From NCBI RefSeq assembly GCF_016025525.2, contig NZ_JACSGR010000002.1, positions 294,780 through 358,779 on the forward strand: 64,000 bases of DNA. Direction: 5' to 3'. Within the stretch, counting starts at the first letter, position 1; each line of letters opens with the position of its first letter. The notes below the pieces were generated by a model. It ran no database searches. It was not told the origin of the DNA and saw only the letters and a program-made list of their open reading frames with translations. Shown here in pieces: positions 25,523 through 34,118 of this stretch. The DNA comes from Eikenella glucosivorans. GTDB taxonomy: Bacteria > Pseudomonadota > Gammaproteobacteria > Burkholderiales > Neisseriaceae. The translations under genes were made by a program, and so were the position numbers.

Positions 25523-26959
25523 ATGCCGTTGCTGTCTATCGAATTTGCCGTTTTTTTCCTCTGCTTCTTCCCGGTTTACTGGCTGTTGGCCAAACGCCCG
25601 CGCTGGCAGAACTGGCTGCTGCTGCTCACCGGCCTGGGTTGGTTGGGCTATCTGCATTGGGGCTTCGCGCTGGCGGTGGCGGCGTTTTCGCTGGGCATCA
25701 CGCTGATTGCTTCCGGCTTGTCGCAGAGCAAGGGGCGGGCGGCGCGGCAGCGCTGGCTGGCGGCCGGGGTGGTGCTGGCGCTGTTGAACCTGTCGTTTTT
25801 CAAGTATTCGGATTTCTGCCTGCCGTATTTGCAGCAGGGACTGCAAGATCCTTCGCTGGATATCCTGATGCCGTTGGGCATTTCTTATTACACCTTCCAA
25901 GGCGTATCCTATCTGGTATCGATTTACCGCGATGAAAACGTGCGGCTCAAATGGCGCGAGCTGCTGCTGTATTTCAGCTTTTTCCCCACCATCACTTCCG
26001 GGCCGATCGCCCGCGCCGGCAGGCTCAAAAGCATTTACGGCACAGATGAGGGCATGGCCGCGCAAATCCGTGCCGAAACACCGCGCGCCATCATCCGTCC
26101 GGCTTTGGCCATCGGGCTGATTGTGCTGGGCATCAGCAAGAAATGGTGGCTGGCCGGCGTGCTCGGCGGCAACTGGGTGGATCCGGTGTTTGAAAACCCG
26201 ATGCAGTATGATTGGCTCACGGTGCTTACGGCGGTATACGGCTACACCGTGCAGCTGTTTTTGGATTTTTCCGGCTACACCGATTTGGTGGTGGGCATGG
26301 CCATGCTGCTGGGCTTCCGGCTGCCGCAAAACTTCGCCATGCCGCTGCGCGCATTCAACCTGCGCGATTTCTGGGACCGCTGGCACATCACGCTTTCCAC
26401 CTGGATCCGCGACTATATCTACATCCCGTTGGGCGGCAGCCGCAAAGGCTGGCTGCGCACTCAGTTCAACCTGATGGCGGCCATGCTGCTCTCCGGTATC
26501 TGGCACGGCCACGGCTGGAACTTCCTGCTGTGGGGCGCGCTGCACGGTGTGGTGCTGGTAGGCTTGAATATCGGCGACAAATTATTGGGCAAACGCGAAT
26601 GGCTGTCCGGTTCGTCGCGGCTGGGCAAGGCAGCGGGCATCTTTTTTACCGTAAACTTCGTCTGCCTGGCTTTCGTGGTGTTCCGCACTGCCAGCTTGAG
26701 TGATGCCGGGCTGATGTTCCAATCGCTGCTGGGCAGGGGCGGCAGCGGCATGCCGGATTTGGAAACGCTGCTGGTGTTGGGCGCGATGGTGTTCTCGCTG
26801 TTGTGCTACGGCGTACTGGCGCGCCTGTTTAACGGCTTGGTTTCCCTGCTGGAGCGGCTGCCGATGTGGGCGTGGCCGCTGCCGATGGGCGCAGCCATGT
26901 GGCTGCTGATGGTGTTTGCCCCCTCGGGTATTCCCGGGTTTATTTATGCCAACTTTTAA
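25523..26959 (+). CDS. pacA: Peptidoglycan O-acetyltransferase, MBOAT subunit
   Basis: PacA (PatA) is a membrane-bound O-acyltransferase that moves acetyl groups across the inner membrane for transfer to C6 of MurNAc in peptidoglycan. The 478 residues have about 10 helices, the MBOAT block FWDRWHITLSTWIRDYIYIPLGG and the catalytic His328 in SGIWHGHGWNF. AlgI of alginate synthesis is similar, but the next two genes, both SGNH proteins, identify the O-acetylation cluster. The gene ends 38 bases before pacB. Confidence 0.9.
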   Translation: MPLLSIEFAVFFLCFFPVYWLLAKRPRWQNWLLLLTGLGWLGYLHWGFALAVAAFSLGITLIASGLSQSKGRAARQRWLAAGVVLALLNLSFFKYSDFCLPYLQQGLQDPSLDILMPLGISYYTFQGVSYLVSIYRDENVRLKWRELLLYFSFFPTITSGPIARAGRLKSIYGTDEGMAAQIRAETPRAIIRPALAIGLIVLGISKKWWLAGVLGGNWVDPVFENPMQYDWLTVLTAVYGYTVQLFLDFSGYTDLVVGMAMLLGFRLPQNFAMPLRAFNLRDFWDRWHITLSTWIRDYIYIPLGGSRKGWLRTQFNLMAAMLLSGIWHGHGWNFLLWGALHGVVLVGLNIGDKLLGKREWLSGSSRLGKAAGIFFTVNFVCLAFVVFRTASLSDAGLMFQSLLGRGGSGMPDLETLLVLGAMVFSLLCYGVLARLFNGLVSLLERLPMWAWPLPMGAAMWLLMVFAPSGIPGFIYANF

Positions 26960-26997
26960 CAACTAATAAATAATAATTAAAACAAAGCGATTGAGCC

Positions 26998-28416
26998 ATG
27001 AAGCCCAACCAAGCCAAACGCAGAGCGCGAAAACACAAATACAAAGAACAAGCCGCCCGCCGCAAAGCGGAGGCCGATAAGCAACTGCAGCTGGATTTGC
27101 CTGTGCCCGAGCAGGAAACGGCTGCCGCGCCGGCCAAAGCGGAGCCGGCCGAAGCAAAAGCCAAACAGCAGCCGAAAGGAGCCGGTTCCGCAAAAAACCG
27201 CGGCATCCATTTTCAGGTAGCCTCTCCAGCCAAACAGGCGGCCGCACATCAGCCCAAACCCCAAGCGGCAAAGCAATCGGTAAAACGCAAGCCTGCCAAA
27301 GAAGCCCAGCCTTCTTTCAAACCGGCCAGCTTGAGCAAACCCTCCCCTTCGCCGGTGTGGCGGCTGTATCTGGCGATGCTGCTTACCGGCCTGCTCACTG
27401 TGTGGTTCAGCCAAGATTCCATTAATGCCTATTGGCAGCAAACCTACCACCGCGCCAGCCCGCTGGAAAAAATGAACGACTATGGCTGGTGGCGTGCTGG
27501 CAGCCGCTGGCAGCAAGCATCATTGCAGCAGCACGAAAACGCTGTCGGCTGGCTGGAAGCGCGCAACGAAAGCTGGCGTGAGCAACACGCTGTGCCAAGC
27601 CAAGTTGCAACCCTGCCGTCGCCTGATATGGCAGCGCCTGCCGCCAGCCAGCCAGCCGCCACTTCTGAACCGGCGCACGGCAGCACAAACTTGGCGCAAG
27701 CGCAGCCAGACCGTGTGCAACTTACCGCCGGAGACAAAGTATTCTTCGCCGGCGATTCCATGATGGAAGGTGTGGCGCCGCACGTTCAGCGCTGGCTGAG
27801 CAGCGAATACGGCATCGATTCCGTGAACCTTAGCCGCCAAAGCACCGGCCTGTCCTATCCCAGCTTCTTCGACTGGCCGGCCACCATAGAAAAAACCTTG
27901 CGGGAAGACCAAAAAATCAGGTTGCTGGTGGTGTTTTTGGGGCCGAACGACCCTTGGGATTTCCCCAATCCCCAGCCCGGCACCCGAGGCTACCTGAAAT
28001 TCCAAAGCCCGGAATGGGAGCAGGAATACAGACAGCGCATCGAACGCATCGTGAGCGCGGCCAAAGCGGCCAACGTCCGCCTTATTTGGATGGGCGTGCC
28101 GGCCATGAAAAACCGTCGCCTCAACGAACAGATGCGCTATCTCGACACCCTGTTCGCCAGCGAGCTGGCCGGCCAATCCATCTGGCTGCCCACCGACAAA
28201 ATCATGGGTGGCGAAGACGGGCAATACCGCGACAGCATCAGCGTAAACGGGCAAACCGTCCGCCTGCGCAGCAAAGACGGTATTCATTTCACTATAAAGG
28301 GACAACAATTCCTGGCCGAGCAGATAACCAGCCGCATCGACTACCGGCCCGCATCTGCACACGAGCCGGGCGTTCCGGCCGCCGCTTCCGAAACCATGGC
28401 AGCGCGCGGAAAGTAA
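26998..28416 (+). CDS. pacB: Peptidoglycan O-acetyltransferase, SGNH subunit
   Basis: PacB (PatB) transfers the acetyl group delivered by PacA onto peptidoglycan in the periplasm. The 472-residue chain has a highly charged Lys/Ala/Gln-rich cytoplasmic N-terminus of about 120 residues, one membrane helix (121-137) and an SGNH domain. The predicted triad is Ser254 (GDSMMEG), Asp427 and His430 (DGIHFT). DUS in frame encode HFQVAS in the charged tail and GYLK in the SGNH domain. The position between pacA and ape1 supports the name. Confidence 0.87.
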   Translation: MKPNQAKRRARKHKYKEQAARRKAEADKQLQLDLPVPEQETAAAPAKAEPAEAKAKQQPKGAGSAKNRGIHFQVASPAKQAAAHQPKPQAAKQSVKRKPAKEAQPSFKPASLSKPSPSPVWRLYLAMLLTGLLTVWFSQDSINAYWQQTYHRASPLEKMNDYGWWRAGSRWQQASLQQHENAVGWLEARNESWREQHAVPSQVATLPSPDMAAPAASQPAATSEPAHGSTNLAQAQPDRVQLTAGDKVFFAGDSMMEGVAPHVQRWLSSEYGIDSVNLSRQSTGLSYPSFFDWPATIEKTLREDQKIRLLVVFLGPNDPWDFPNPQPGTRGYLKFQSPEWEQEYRQRIERIVSAAKAANVRLIWMGVPAMKNRRLNEQMRYLDTLFASELAGQSIWLPTDKIMGGEDGQYRDSISVNGQTVRLRSKDGIHFTIKGQQFLAEQITSRIDYRPASAHEPGVPAAASETMAARGK

Positions 28417-28513
28417 AACCGGCAGATAGGCAGTTTCCCGCCATGGGCACGGCAAGCCCTTATCGGGAACTGGCTGATTTGTCGCCAAGCAAGATTGAAG
28501 GACAGTAAGACAG

Positions 28514-29695
28514 ATGTTTGTGTTTAAAGAAGGCAGCAAACTGGCCCTGATGGCCGTTTGCTTGTTGGCCTGCCAGGCCTGCGGCGCCGAAACCGCCGCT
28601 CAAGGCACGCCCGAAAAAGCCGAGCTCACCAACTACGGCAGCTGGCAGCCCGTGTGGCTAGACAAGCTGCAACGGCTCAACCGCGGCGGCAACGTGAAAT
28701 TCCGTATCGTGCAAATCGGCGATTCGCACACCGCCGGCGACTATTTCACCAACGAATTGCGCACCCGGCTGCAACAGCAGTGGGGCAACGGCGGCATCGG
28801 CTGGGTGTATCCCAACAACGTGTCCGGCCAGCGCAATGCACAAGTGCTGCACAACAGCAGCGGCTGGCAGGTGTTGAGCAGCCGCAACGCCCGCGCCGAG
28901 TTTCCGCTGGGCGGCATTCTGAACCGCTCTTCCGGCGGCGGGCATACCACCGTAAACCCGCGCTCGCCAGTTGCCGAAGCACAGCAAATCACCATCACCG
29001 CCCGCCCCGTATTTGCCGATAACGCCCTGAGCGTGCAAGACGGGCAGGGCCGCCAGGTGGCTTCGCTGCCTAATCTCGGCAGCAATGCCTGGCAGTATTT
29101 CTCCTTCACCGCCCAGCTGCCCTTAAGCTACCGCTCGCAGCCCGGCGACATTTGGGAAATCGGCCACATCAATATCGAAAACGACCGCCCCGGCGTGATT
29201 GTGTCGGCGATGGGCATCAACGGCTCGCAGCTGTCGCAGTGGGGCAACTGGCGTGCTGACTGGATGCAGGATTTGTCGGCCACGCAGGCCGATTTGGTGA
29301 TTCTGGCCTACGGCACCAACGAAGCCTTCAACAGCCATTTGGATGTGGCGCAAACTAAGCGTATCTGGGCGGAAACCGTCGGCCGCATCCGCGAAGCCCT
29401 GCCCGGCGCCGGCATTTTGATTATCGGCGCGCCCGAATCGCTCAAATCCAAGCACGGCCAATGCGGCCAGCGCCCACCCTATCTGGATGCCGTGCAGCAG
29501 ATGCAGCGTGACGTGGCGCAGCAGGAGCAAACCCTGTATTGGTCGTGGCAGGCCGCCATGGGCGGGCCGTGCAGCATGAAAGGCTGGGTGGCGCGCGGCT
29601 TGGGTGCCCGCGACGGCGTGCACTTCTCCGCCCAAGGCTACCAAACCGCCGCCTCGCAGCTGGCCGACGACATCATTAAACTGGCCAACAAATAG
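28514..29695 (+). CDS. ape1: O-acetylpeptidoglycan esterase
   Basis: Ape1 removes O-acetyl groups from MurNAc so that lytic transglycosylases can act. The 393 residues start with a signal whose LACQAC ends suggest a lipobox near Cys20-Cys23. The SGNH triad is Ser71 (IGDSHTAGD), Asp367 and His370 (DGVHFS), with the oxyanion GTNEA block near 264-268. A strand-rich insert (about 105-210) corresponds to the CBM35-like domain of neisserial Ape1. It is the third gene of the O-acetylation cluster. Confidence 0.9.
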   Translation: MFVFKEGSKLALMAVCLLACQACGAETAAQGTPEKAELTNYGSWQPVWLDKLQRLNRGGNVKFRIVQIGDSHTAGDYFTNELRTRLQQQWGNGGIGWVYPNNVSGQRNAQVLHNSSGWQVLSSRNARAEFPLGGILNRSSGGGHTTVNPRSPVAEAQQITITARPVFADNALSVQDGQGRQVASLPNLGSNAWQYFSFTAQLPLSYRSQPGDIWEIGHINIENDRPGVIVSAMGINGSQLSQWGNWRADWMQDLSATQADLVILAYGTNEAFNSHLDVAQTKRIWAETVGRIREALPGAGILIIGAPESLKSKHGQCGQRPPYLDAVQQMQRDVAQQEQTLYWSWQAAMGGPCSMKGWVARGLGARDGVHFSAQGYQTAASQLADDIIKLANK

Positions 29696-29710
29696 CCTGA
29701 CTAAACCATT

Positions 29711-29746
29711 TTCAGGTAGCCTCAAACACACAAAAGGCTACCTGAA
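29711..29746 (+). terminator. Inverted DUS pair after ape1
   Basis: 12-bp stem and 12-base loop, 16 bases past the ape1 stop and the end of the cluster. Confidence 0.55.
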
Positions 29747-29777
29747 AACGAATGAGTGAGTTTCTGCGAAGCTAAAA
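29735..29777 (-). repeat. Composite repeat, short A type
   Basis: Read on the minus strand: TTTTAGCTTCGCAGAAACTC, a short spacer, CGTTTT and a DUS. It ends 29 bases before the Nif3-like start. Confidence 0.8.
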
Positions 29778-29805
29778 CACAACCCTCCGAGCACAGGAAA
29801 GCGAT

Positions 29806-30555
29806 ATGCCCAACCGCCAAGCCATCATCAGCTGGTGTAACCAATTCCTCCGCACCGCCGAATTCCACGACTACGCCCCCAACGGCCTGCAAGTGGAAGG
29901 GCGCGAAAACGTGCGCAAAATCGTGTGCGCCGTTACCGCCAGCCTGGCCGCCATCGACTATGCCGTGCGGCAGGAAGCCGATATGCTCCTGGTGCACCAC
30001 GGCCTGTTTTGGAAGAGCGAGCCCATCACCATCACCGGCTGGAAGCACCGCCGCATCGCCGCCCTCATCCGCCACAACATCAACCTGGCCGGCTACCACC
30101 TGCCGCTCGACGCCCATCCCGAAGCCGGCAACAACGCCCAGCTGGCTAAACGCCTCGGCTGGCGCATCGATGGCCAAACCGGCGAGCAAAACCTGCTGAT
30201 GTATGGCGCCCCGCCGCCCGATACCAACGGCGCCGCGCTGGTGGCGCAGCTGGCTGCCGGCCTCGGCAGGCAGCCCGTGGCGGCCGGAAATTTGCAGCGC
30301 CCCGTGCGCAGGCTGTTTTGGTGCAGCGGCGGCGCACAGGGCTTTTTCCAGCAAGCCATCGACCTCGGCGCCGATGCCTTCGTTACCGGCGAGATTTCCG
30401 AAGCGCAATACCATCTGGCCAATGAAACCGGCACGCTCTTCATCAGTGCCGGCCACCACGCCACCGAACGCTACGGCATCCAGGCGCTGGCCGGGCGCTT
30501 GCAGCAGGAATTCGCGCTGGAATGCCGGTTTTTCGATGAAGACAATCCGGCTTGA
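29806..30555 (+). CDS. Nif3-like dinuclear metal-centre protein
   Basis: The 249-residue protein belongs to the Nif3/YbgI family, hexameric proteins with a di-metal site; the physiological substrate is not established. The metal ligands expected are in LLVHHGLFW (residues 61-69), a central His/Asp (LPLDAHPEAGN, about 99-109) and the C-terminal SAGHHATERYG. The N-terminal DYAPNGLQVEG is the family signature. It follows the O-acetylation cluster but is separated by a DUS pair, so it is probably independent. Confidence 0.9.
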   Translation: MPNRQAIISWCNQFLRTAEFHDYAPNGLQVEGRENVRKIVCAVTASLAAIDYAVRQEADMLLVHHGLFWKSEPITITGWKHRRIAALIRHNINLAGYHLPLDAHPEAGNNAQLAKRLGWRIDGQTGEQNLLMYGAPPPDTNGAALVAQLAAGLGRQPVAAGNLQRPVRRLFWCSGGAQGFFQQAIDLGADAFVTGEISEAQYHLANETGTLFISAGHHATERYGIQALAGRLQQEFALECRFFDEDNPA

Positions 30556-30558
30556 TTG

Positions 30559-30653
30559 CTTTTAGCTTTGCAGGAATCTGCCTTCTTGCGGAAGACTTGG
30601 TCCACTTCCTTGAAGCTGGCGTTTTAGCTAACCTTTAGGTTTTCAGGTAGCCT
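30559..30653 (+). repeat. Composite repeat, degenerate
   Basis: TTTTAGCTTTGCAGGAATCT, a diverged hairpin (CTTCTTGCGGAAG), TCCACTTCCTTGAAGCTGGC, an extra TTTTAGCTAACCTT fragment and a DUS at 30642-30653. Confidence 0.75.
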
Positions 30654-30694
30654 TTAGCTTCCTTACCTCCTCACTCCTCCAACGGGATATACTC

Positions 30695-32107
30695 ATGAAA
30701 TACATCAGCACGCGCGGCCAAACCGCCCCCAAATCCTTCAGCGAAGTCCTGCTTATGGGCCTCGCGCCCGACGGCGGCCTGATGCTGCCCGAGCGCTATC
30801 CGCAAATCGATGCCGCCACGCTGCAACGCTGGCGCGGCCTGAGCTATCCCGAATTGGCGTTTGAAATCATGAACCTGTTTGCGGGCGACATTCCGGCCGC
30901 AGACCTGCGCCGCCTAGTGGACGACACCTACACCGAAGCCGTGTTCGGCACGAGCAGCATCACCCCCGTGCGCACCCTCGCCGACGGCATCAAAATCCAA
31001 GCCCTCTCCAACGGCCCCACGCTGGCCTTCAAAGACATGGCCATGCAGTTTCTCGGCCACTCCTTCGAATACGTGCTGTCACGCGAAGGCAAACGGCTGA
31101 ACATCATCGGCGCCACCAGCGGCGACACCGGCTCCGCCGCCGAATACGCCCTGCGCGGCAAGGCCGGCATCCATGTGTTCATGCTCTCGCCGCACGGCAA
31201 AATGAGCGCCTTCCAGCGCGCCCAAATGTACAGCCTTACCGACGAAAACATCCACAACCTCGCCATCGAAGGCATGTTTGACGACTGCCAAGACATCGTG
31301 AAAGCCCTGCAAAACGACGCTGCCTTCAAGCAGCAATACAGCATCGGCACGGTCAACTCCATCAACTGGGGGCGCATCCTCGCGCAAATCGTGTACTATT
31401 TCGCCGGCTATTTCCGCGCTACCGCCAGCAACGGCGAACAAGTGAGCTTCTGCGTGCCCAGCGGCAATTTCGGCAACATCTGTGCCGGGCATATCGCCCG
31501 CATGATGGGCCTGCCCATCCGCCGCCTCATCGTGGCCACCAACGAAAACGACGTGCTCGATGAATTTTTCCGCACCGGCCGCTACCGCCCGCGCAGCGCC
31601 GCGCACACCTATGTTACCTCCAGCCCTTCGATGGACATTTCCAAAGCCTCCAATTTCGAGCGCTTTGTGTTTGATTTATTGGGGCGCGACCATTTTCAGG
31701 TAGCCTCATTGTGGCAGCAGGTGGCCGCCGGCGGAGGTTTCGATTTATCCGCCGAGCTGCCGCGCATCCGCGAAGAATTCGGCTTCGTGTCTGGCTCCAG
31801 CCGCCACGCCGACCGCCTCGCCACCATTCGCGCCGTGCATGAAAGCGACGGCGAATGGCTCGACCCGCATACCGCCGACGGCGTGAAAGTGGCGCGCGAG
31901 CTGCGCGAGGCAGGCGAAACCATCGTTTGCCTGGAAACCGCGCTGGCGGCCAAGTTTGCCGACACCATCAACGAAGCCGCCGGACATCCTGTGGACGTGC
32001 CGCGCCCCGCTGCGCTTGCCGGGCTGGAAAGCCTGCCGCAACGCGTGGCCGTGCTGCCCAACAGCGCGCAGGCGGTGCGGGAGCTGATGGTGCAAACCTT
32101 GGGTTGA
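30695..32107 (+). CDS. thrC: Threonine synthase
   Basis: ThrC converts O-phosphohomoserine to threonine with pyridoxal phosphate. The 470 residues are the length of the long bacterial/fungal class. The N-terminal YISTRGQ signature is present and Lys113 in LAFKDMAMQFLG binds PLP. GATSGDTGSAA is the phosphate-binding loop. A DUS at 31695-31706 is read as FQVAS. No hom or thrB gene is nearby. Confidence 0.96.
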   Translation: MKYISTRGQTAPKSFSEVLLMGLAPDGGLMLPERYPQIDAATLQRWRGLSYPELAFEIMNLFAGDIPAADLRRLVDDTYTEAVFGTSSITPVRTLADGIKIQALSNGPTLAFKDMAMQFLGHSFEYVLSREGKRLNIIGATSGDTGSAAEYALRGKAGIHVFMLSPHGKMSAFQRAQMYSLTDENIHNLAIEGMFDDCQDIVKALQNDAAFKQQYSIGTVNSINWGRILAQIVYYFAGYFRATASNGEQVSFCVPSGNFGNICAGHIARMMGLPIRRLIVATNENDVLDEFFRTGRYRPRSAAHTYVTSSPSMDISKASNFERFVFDLLGRDHFQVASLWQQVAAGGGFDLSAELPRIREEFGFVSGSSRHADRLATIRAVHESDGEWLDPHTADGVKVARELREAGETIVCLETALAAKFADTINEAAGHPVDVPRPAALAGLESLPQRVAVLPNSAQAVRELMVQTLG

Positions 32108-32176
32108 TTTTTTAGCTACGCAGAAATTCGCTACGCTCATTTTAACTGCGTTGAAGCTGCCGCTTTCAGGTAGCCT
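32108..32176 (+). repeat. Composite repeat, short A type
   Basis: TTTTTTAGCTACGCAGAAAT, CGCTACGCTCA, TTTTAACTGCGTTGAAGCTG and a DUS at 32165-32176, starting right after the thrC stop. Confidence 0.85.
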
Positions 32177-32197
32177 GTGTGCATAAGGCTACCTGAA
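32165..32197 (+). terminator. Inverted DUS pair after thrC
   Basis: 12-bp stem and 9-base loop, 58 bases past the thrC stop, followed by ATTT. Confidence 0.5.
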
Positions 32198-32245
32198 AAT
32201 ATTTCAACCATCCCAAACTTCACCCACTCTACTTCGCAGATATTT

Positions 32246-32257
32246 TTCAGGTAGCCT
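32246..32257 (+). promoter_or_regulatory. DUS in Shine-Dalgarno position
   Basis: The exact DUS TTCAGGTAGCCT ends 3 bases before the ATG at 32261. Its AGG (32249-32251) is the only Shine-Dalgarno-like match at suitable distance (9 bases). Confidence 0.45.
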
Positions 32258-32260
32258 CTT

Positions 32261-33646
32261 ATGAACCCAGCCGATATCCTGCCCTCCCTGCGTACCTTTC
32301 TGAGCGAACGCGAAATCGTATCCGACCCCGCGCCGCTTCTGGCCGACCGCCGCGGCCGCTACATCGGCCGAGCCGCAGCCGTGGTGATGCCCGAGAGCGT
32401 GGCGCAGGTGCAGCGGCTGGTGCGCTGGTGCGGCGAACACCGCGTGTCCGTCACCCCGCAGGGCGGCAACACCGGCCTGTGCGGCGCGGCCGTGCCCGAC
32501 GGCGGCATCCTGCTCAACCTCGGGCGGCTCAACCGCATCCGCAGCCTCAGCCTGGCCGACAACGCCATCACCGTGGAAGCCGGCGCCATCCTGCAACAGG
32601 TGCAGGAAGCCGCAGAGCGGGCAGGGCGGCTGTTTCCGCTCAGCCTGGCCAGCGAAGGCTCCTGCCAAATCGGCGGCAACATCGCCTGCAACGCCGGCGG
32701 GCTGAACGTGGTGCGCTACGGCACCACGCGCGATCTGGTGTTCGGGCTGGAAGTGGTGCTGCCCGACGGCAGCCTGCTTTCCCACCTCTCCCCGCTGCAC
32801 AAAAACACCACCGGCTACGACCTGCGCCAGCTCTTCATCGGCAGCGAAGGCACGCTCGGCATCATCACCGCCGCCACGCTCAAATTGTTTGCCCGCCCGC
32901 AAACCACCGTAACCGCTTGGATCGGCCTAGACAGTATCCAAGACGCCGTGCAGCTGCTCACCCAAATCCAAGGCCGATTTGCCGAGCGCCTGTGCAGCTT
33001 CGAGCTGGTGAGCCGGTTTGCGCTCGAGCTTTCCGCCGGTTATGGCCGCCTCAACCCGCCGCTCGACGCCCCGTGGCACATCCTGCTCGAATTGAGCGAC
33101 AGCCTGCCGCAGCCCGGCCTGGCCGATGATTTGGCCGAATTCCTGTTTGCCCACGGCCGGGAAAACGCCGTGCTGGCGCAGTCCGAGGCCGAGCGTGCCG
33201 AGCTGTGGCGGCTGCGCGAAGACATTTCCGCCGCGCAAAAAGCGCTCGGTGCCAGCATCAAGCACGATATCGCCGTGCCCATCGAGCGCGTGGCCGAGCT
33301 GGTGGAGGGCGCCTCCGCCGCGCTCAGGCAGGCTTATGCGGGCATCGAAATCGTCGTGTTCGGCCACCTCGGCGACGGCAGCCTGCACTTCAACACCTTC
33401 CTGCCACACATCCGCAGCAACCAGGCCTACGAATACGAAGACGGCGTTAACCGCATCGTGTATGAGCACACGCTCGCTTGCCAGGGCACCATCGCCGCCG
33501 AACACGGTATCGGCCAAGTGAAAAACCACTGGCTGCCCAGCGTGCGCAGCCCCGTGGAAATCGCGCTGATGCGCGCCATCAAAGCCCAGCTCGACCCGCA
33601 CAATTTGTTTAACCCCGGCAAGCTGTTCCCGCCTGAGGCTACCTGA
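32261..33646 (+). CDS. FAD-linked D-2-hydroxyacid dehydrogenase (GlcD family)
   Basis: The 461-residue flavoprotein has the PCMH-type FAD domain, with TPQGGNTGLCGAAVP at 65-79 and ASEGSCQIGGNIACNAGG, followed by the FAD-oxidase C-terminal domain with FGHLGDGSLHFN and AAEHGIGQVKNHWL. These are typical of D-lactate, D-2-hydroxyglutarate or glycolate dehydrogenases that feed electrons to quinones or electron-transfer flavoprotein; the substrate cannot be told from the sequence. The last four codons and the TGA stop are formed by a DUS at 33636-33647, giving PEAT as C-terminus. Confidence 0.87.
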   Translation: MNPADILPSLRTFLSEREIVSDPAPLLADRRGRYIGRAAAVVMPESVAQVQRLVRWCGEHRVSVTPQGGNTGLCGAAVPDGGILLNLGRLNRIRSLSLADNAITVEAGAILQQVQEAAERAGRLFPLSLASEGSCQIGGNIACNAGGLNVVRYGTTRDLVFGLEVVLPDGSLLSHLSPLHKNTTGYDLRQLFIGSEGTLGIITAATLKLFARPQTTVTAWIGLDSIQDAVQLLTQIQGRFAERLCSFELVSRFALELSAGYGRLNPPLDAPWHILLELSDSLPQPGLADDLAEFLFAHGRENAVLAQSEAERAELWRLREDISAAQKALGASIKHDIAVPIERVAELVEGASAALRQAYAGIEIVVFGHLGDGSLHFNTFLPHIRSNQAYEYEDGVNRIVYEHTLACQGTIAAEHGIGQVKNHWLPSVRSPVEIALMRAIKAQLDPHNLFNPGKLFPPEAT

Positions 33647-33736
33647 AAAATAATTTCACCAAAAAATCCGCATGACCATTTAAGTGAGGCTGCCTGAAAA
33701 AGCAGCCTGCCATTTCAAACACAAGGAAACCAAGCC

Positions 33737-34012
33737 ATGACCCCCGATTTCAAAATCCGCTGCCCCCTACCGCACTGCACCGGCTGGGTAACGCAACTGC
33801 CGCCTGAAGACGGCGCACTGTTTATGTGCGACGACTGCGGGCAAGTATGGGAAACGAAGGAAGAGTTCGATGCCGCCATTGCCGAAATCATTGCCCGCTT
33901 CCCCTACCGCGCGGGCGTGTACCGCCAAACCGAATCAGGTTTCGCTGCTGTACCCGAAGCCGAAGAGCCGGTGGATTACGAAGCCCAAGTGCTGCAAGAG
34001 CCTTGGGCTTGA
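33737..34012 (+). CDS. Small zinc-ribbon protein, function unknown
   Basis: The 91-residue protein has four cysteines, Cys9, Cys14, Cys31 and Cys34 (CPLPHC and CDDC), arranged as a zinc ribbon, followed by an acidic C-terminal half. An AAGGAAA site precedes the start. It has no signal peptide. The function is unknown. It lies 90 bases after the oxidoreductase gene, from which a variant DUS separates it. Confidence 0.8.
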   Translation: MTPDFKIRCPLPHCTGWVTQLPPEDGALFMCDDCGQVWETKEEFDAAIAEIIARFPYRAGVYRQTESGFAAVPEAEEPVDYEAQVLQEPWA

Positions 34013-34042
34013 GGCGGCGCAGTTACTTGGCCACATATAAAA

Positions 34043-34100
34043 AAGCTACCTGAAAACGAGCTTCGCGAGTTTCTGCGCAGCTAAAATTTTCAGGTAGCCT
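34043..34100. repeat. Composite repeat between two DUS
   Basis: A near-DUS AAGCTACCTGAA, then the short A module on the minus strand (TTTTAGCTGCGCAGAAACTC) and an exact DUS at 34089-34100. It lies between convergent genes. Confidence 0.8.
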
Positions 34101-34118
34101 TTTCTTTTTTCAAATCAA

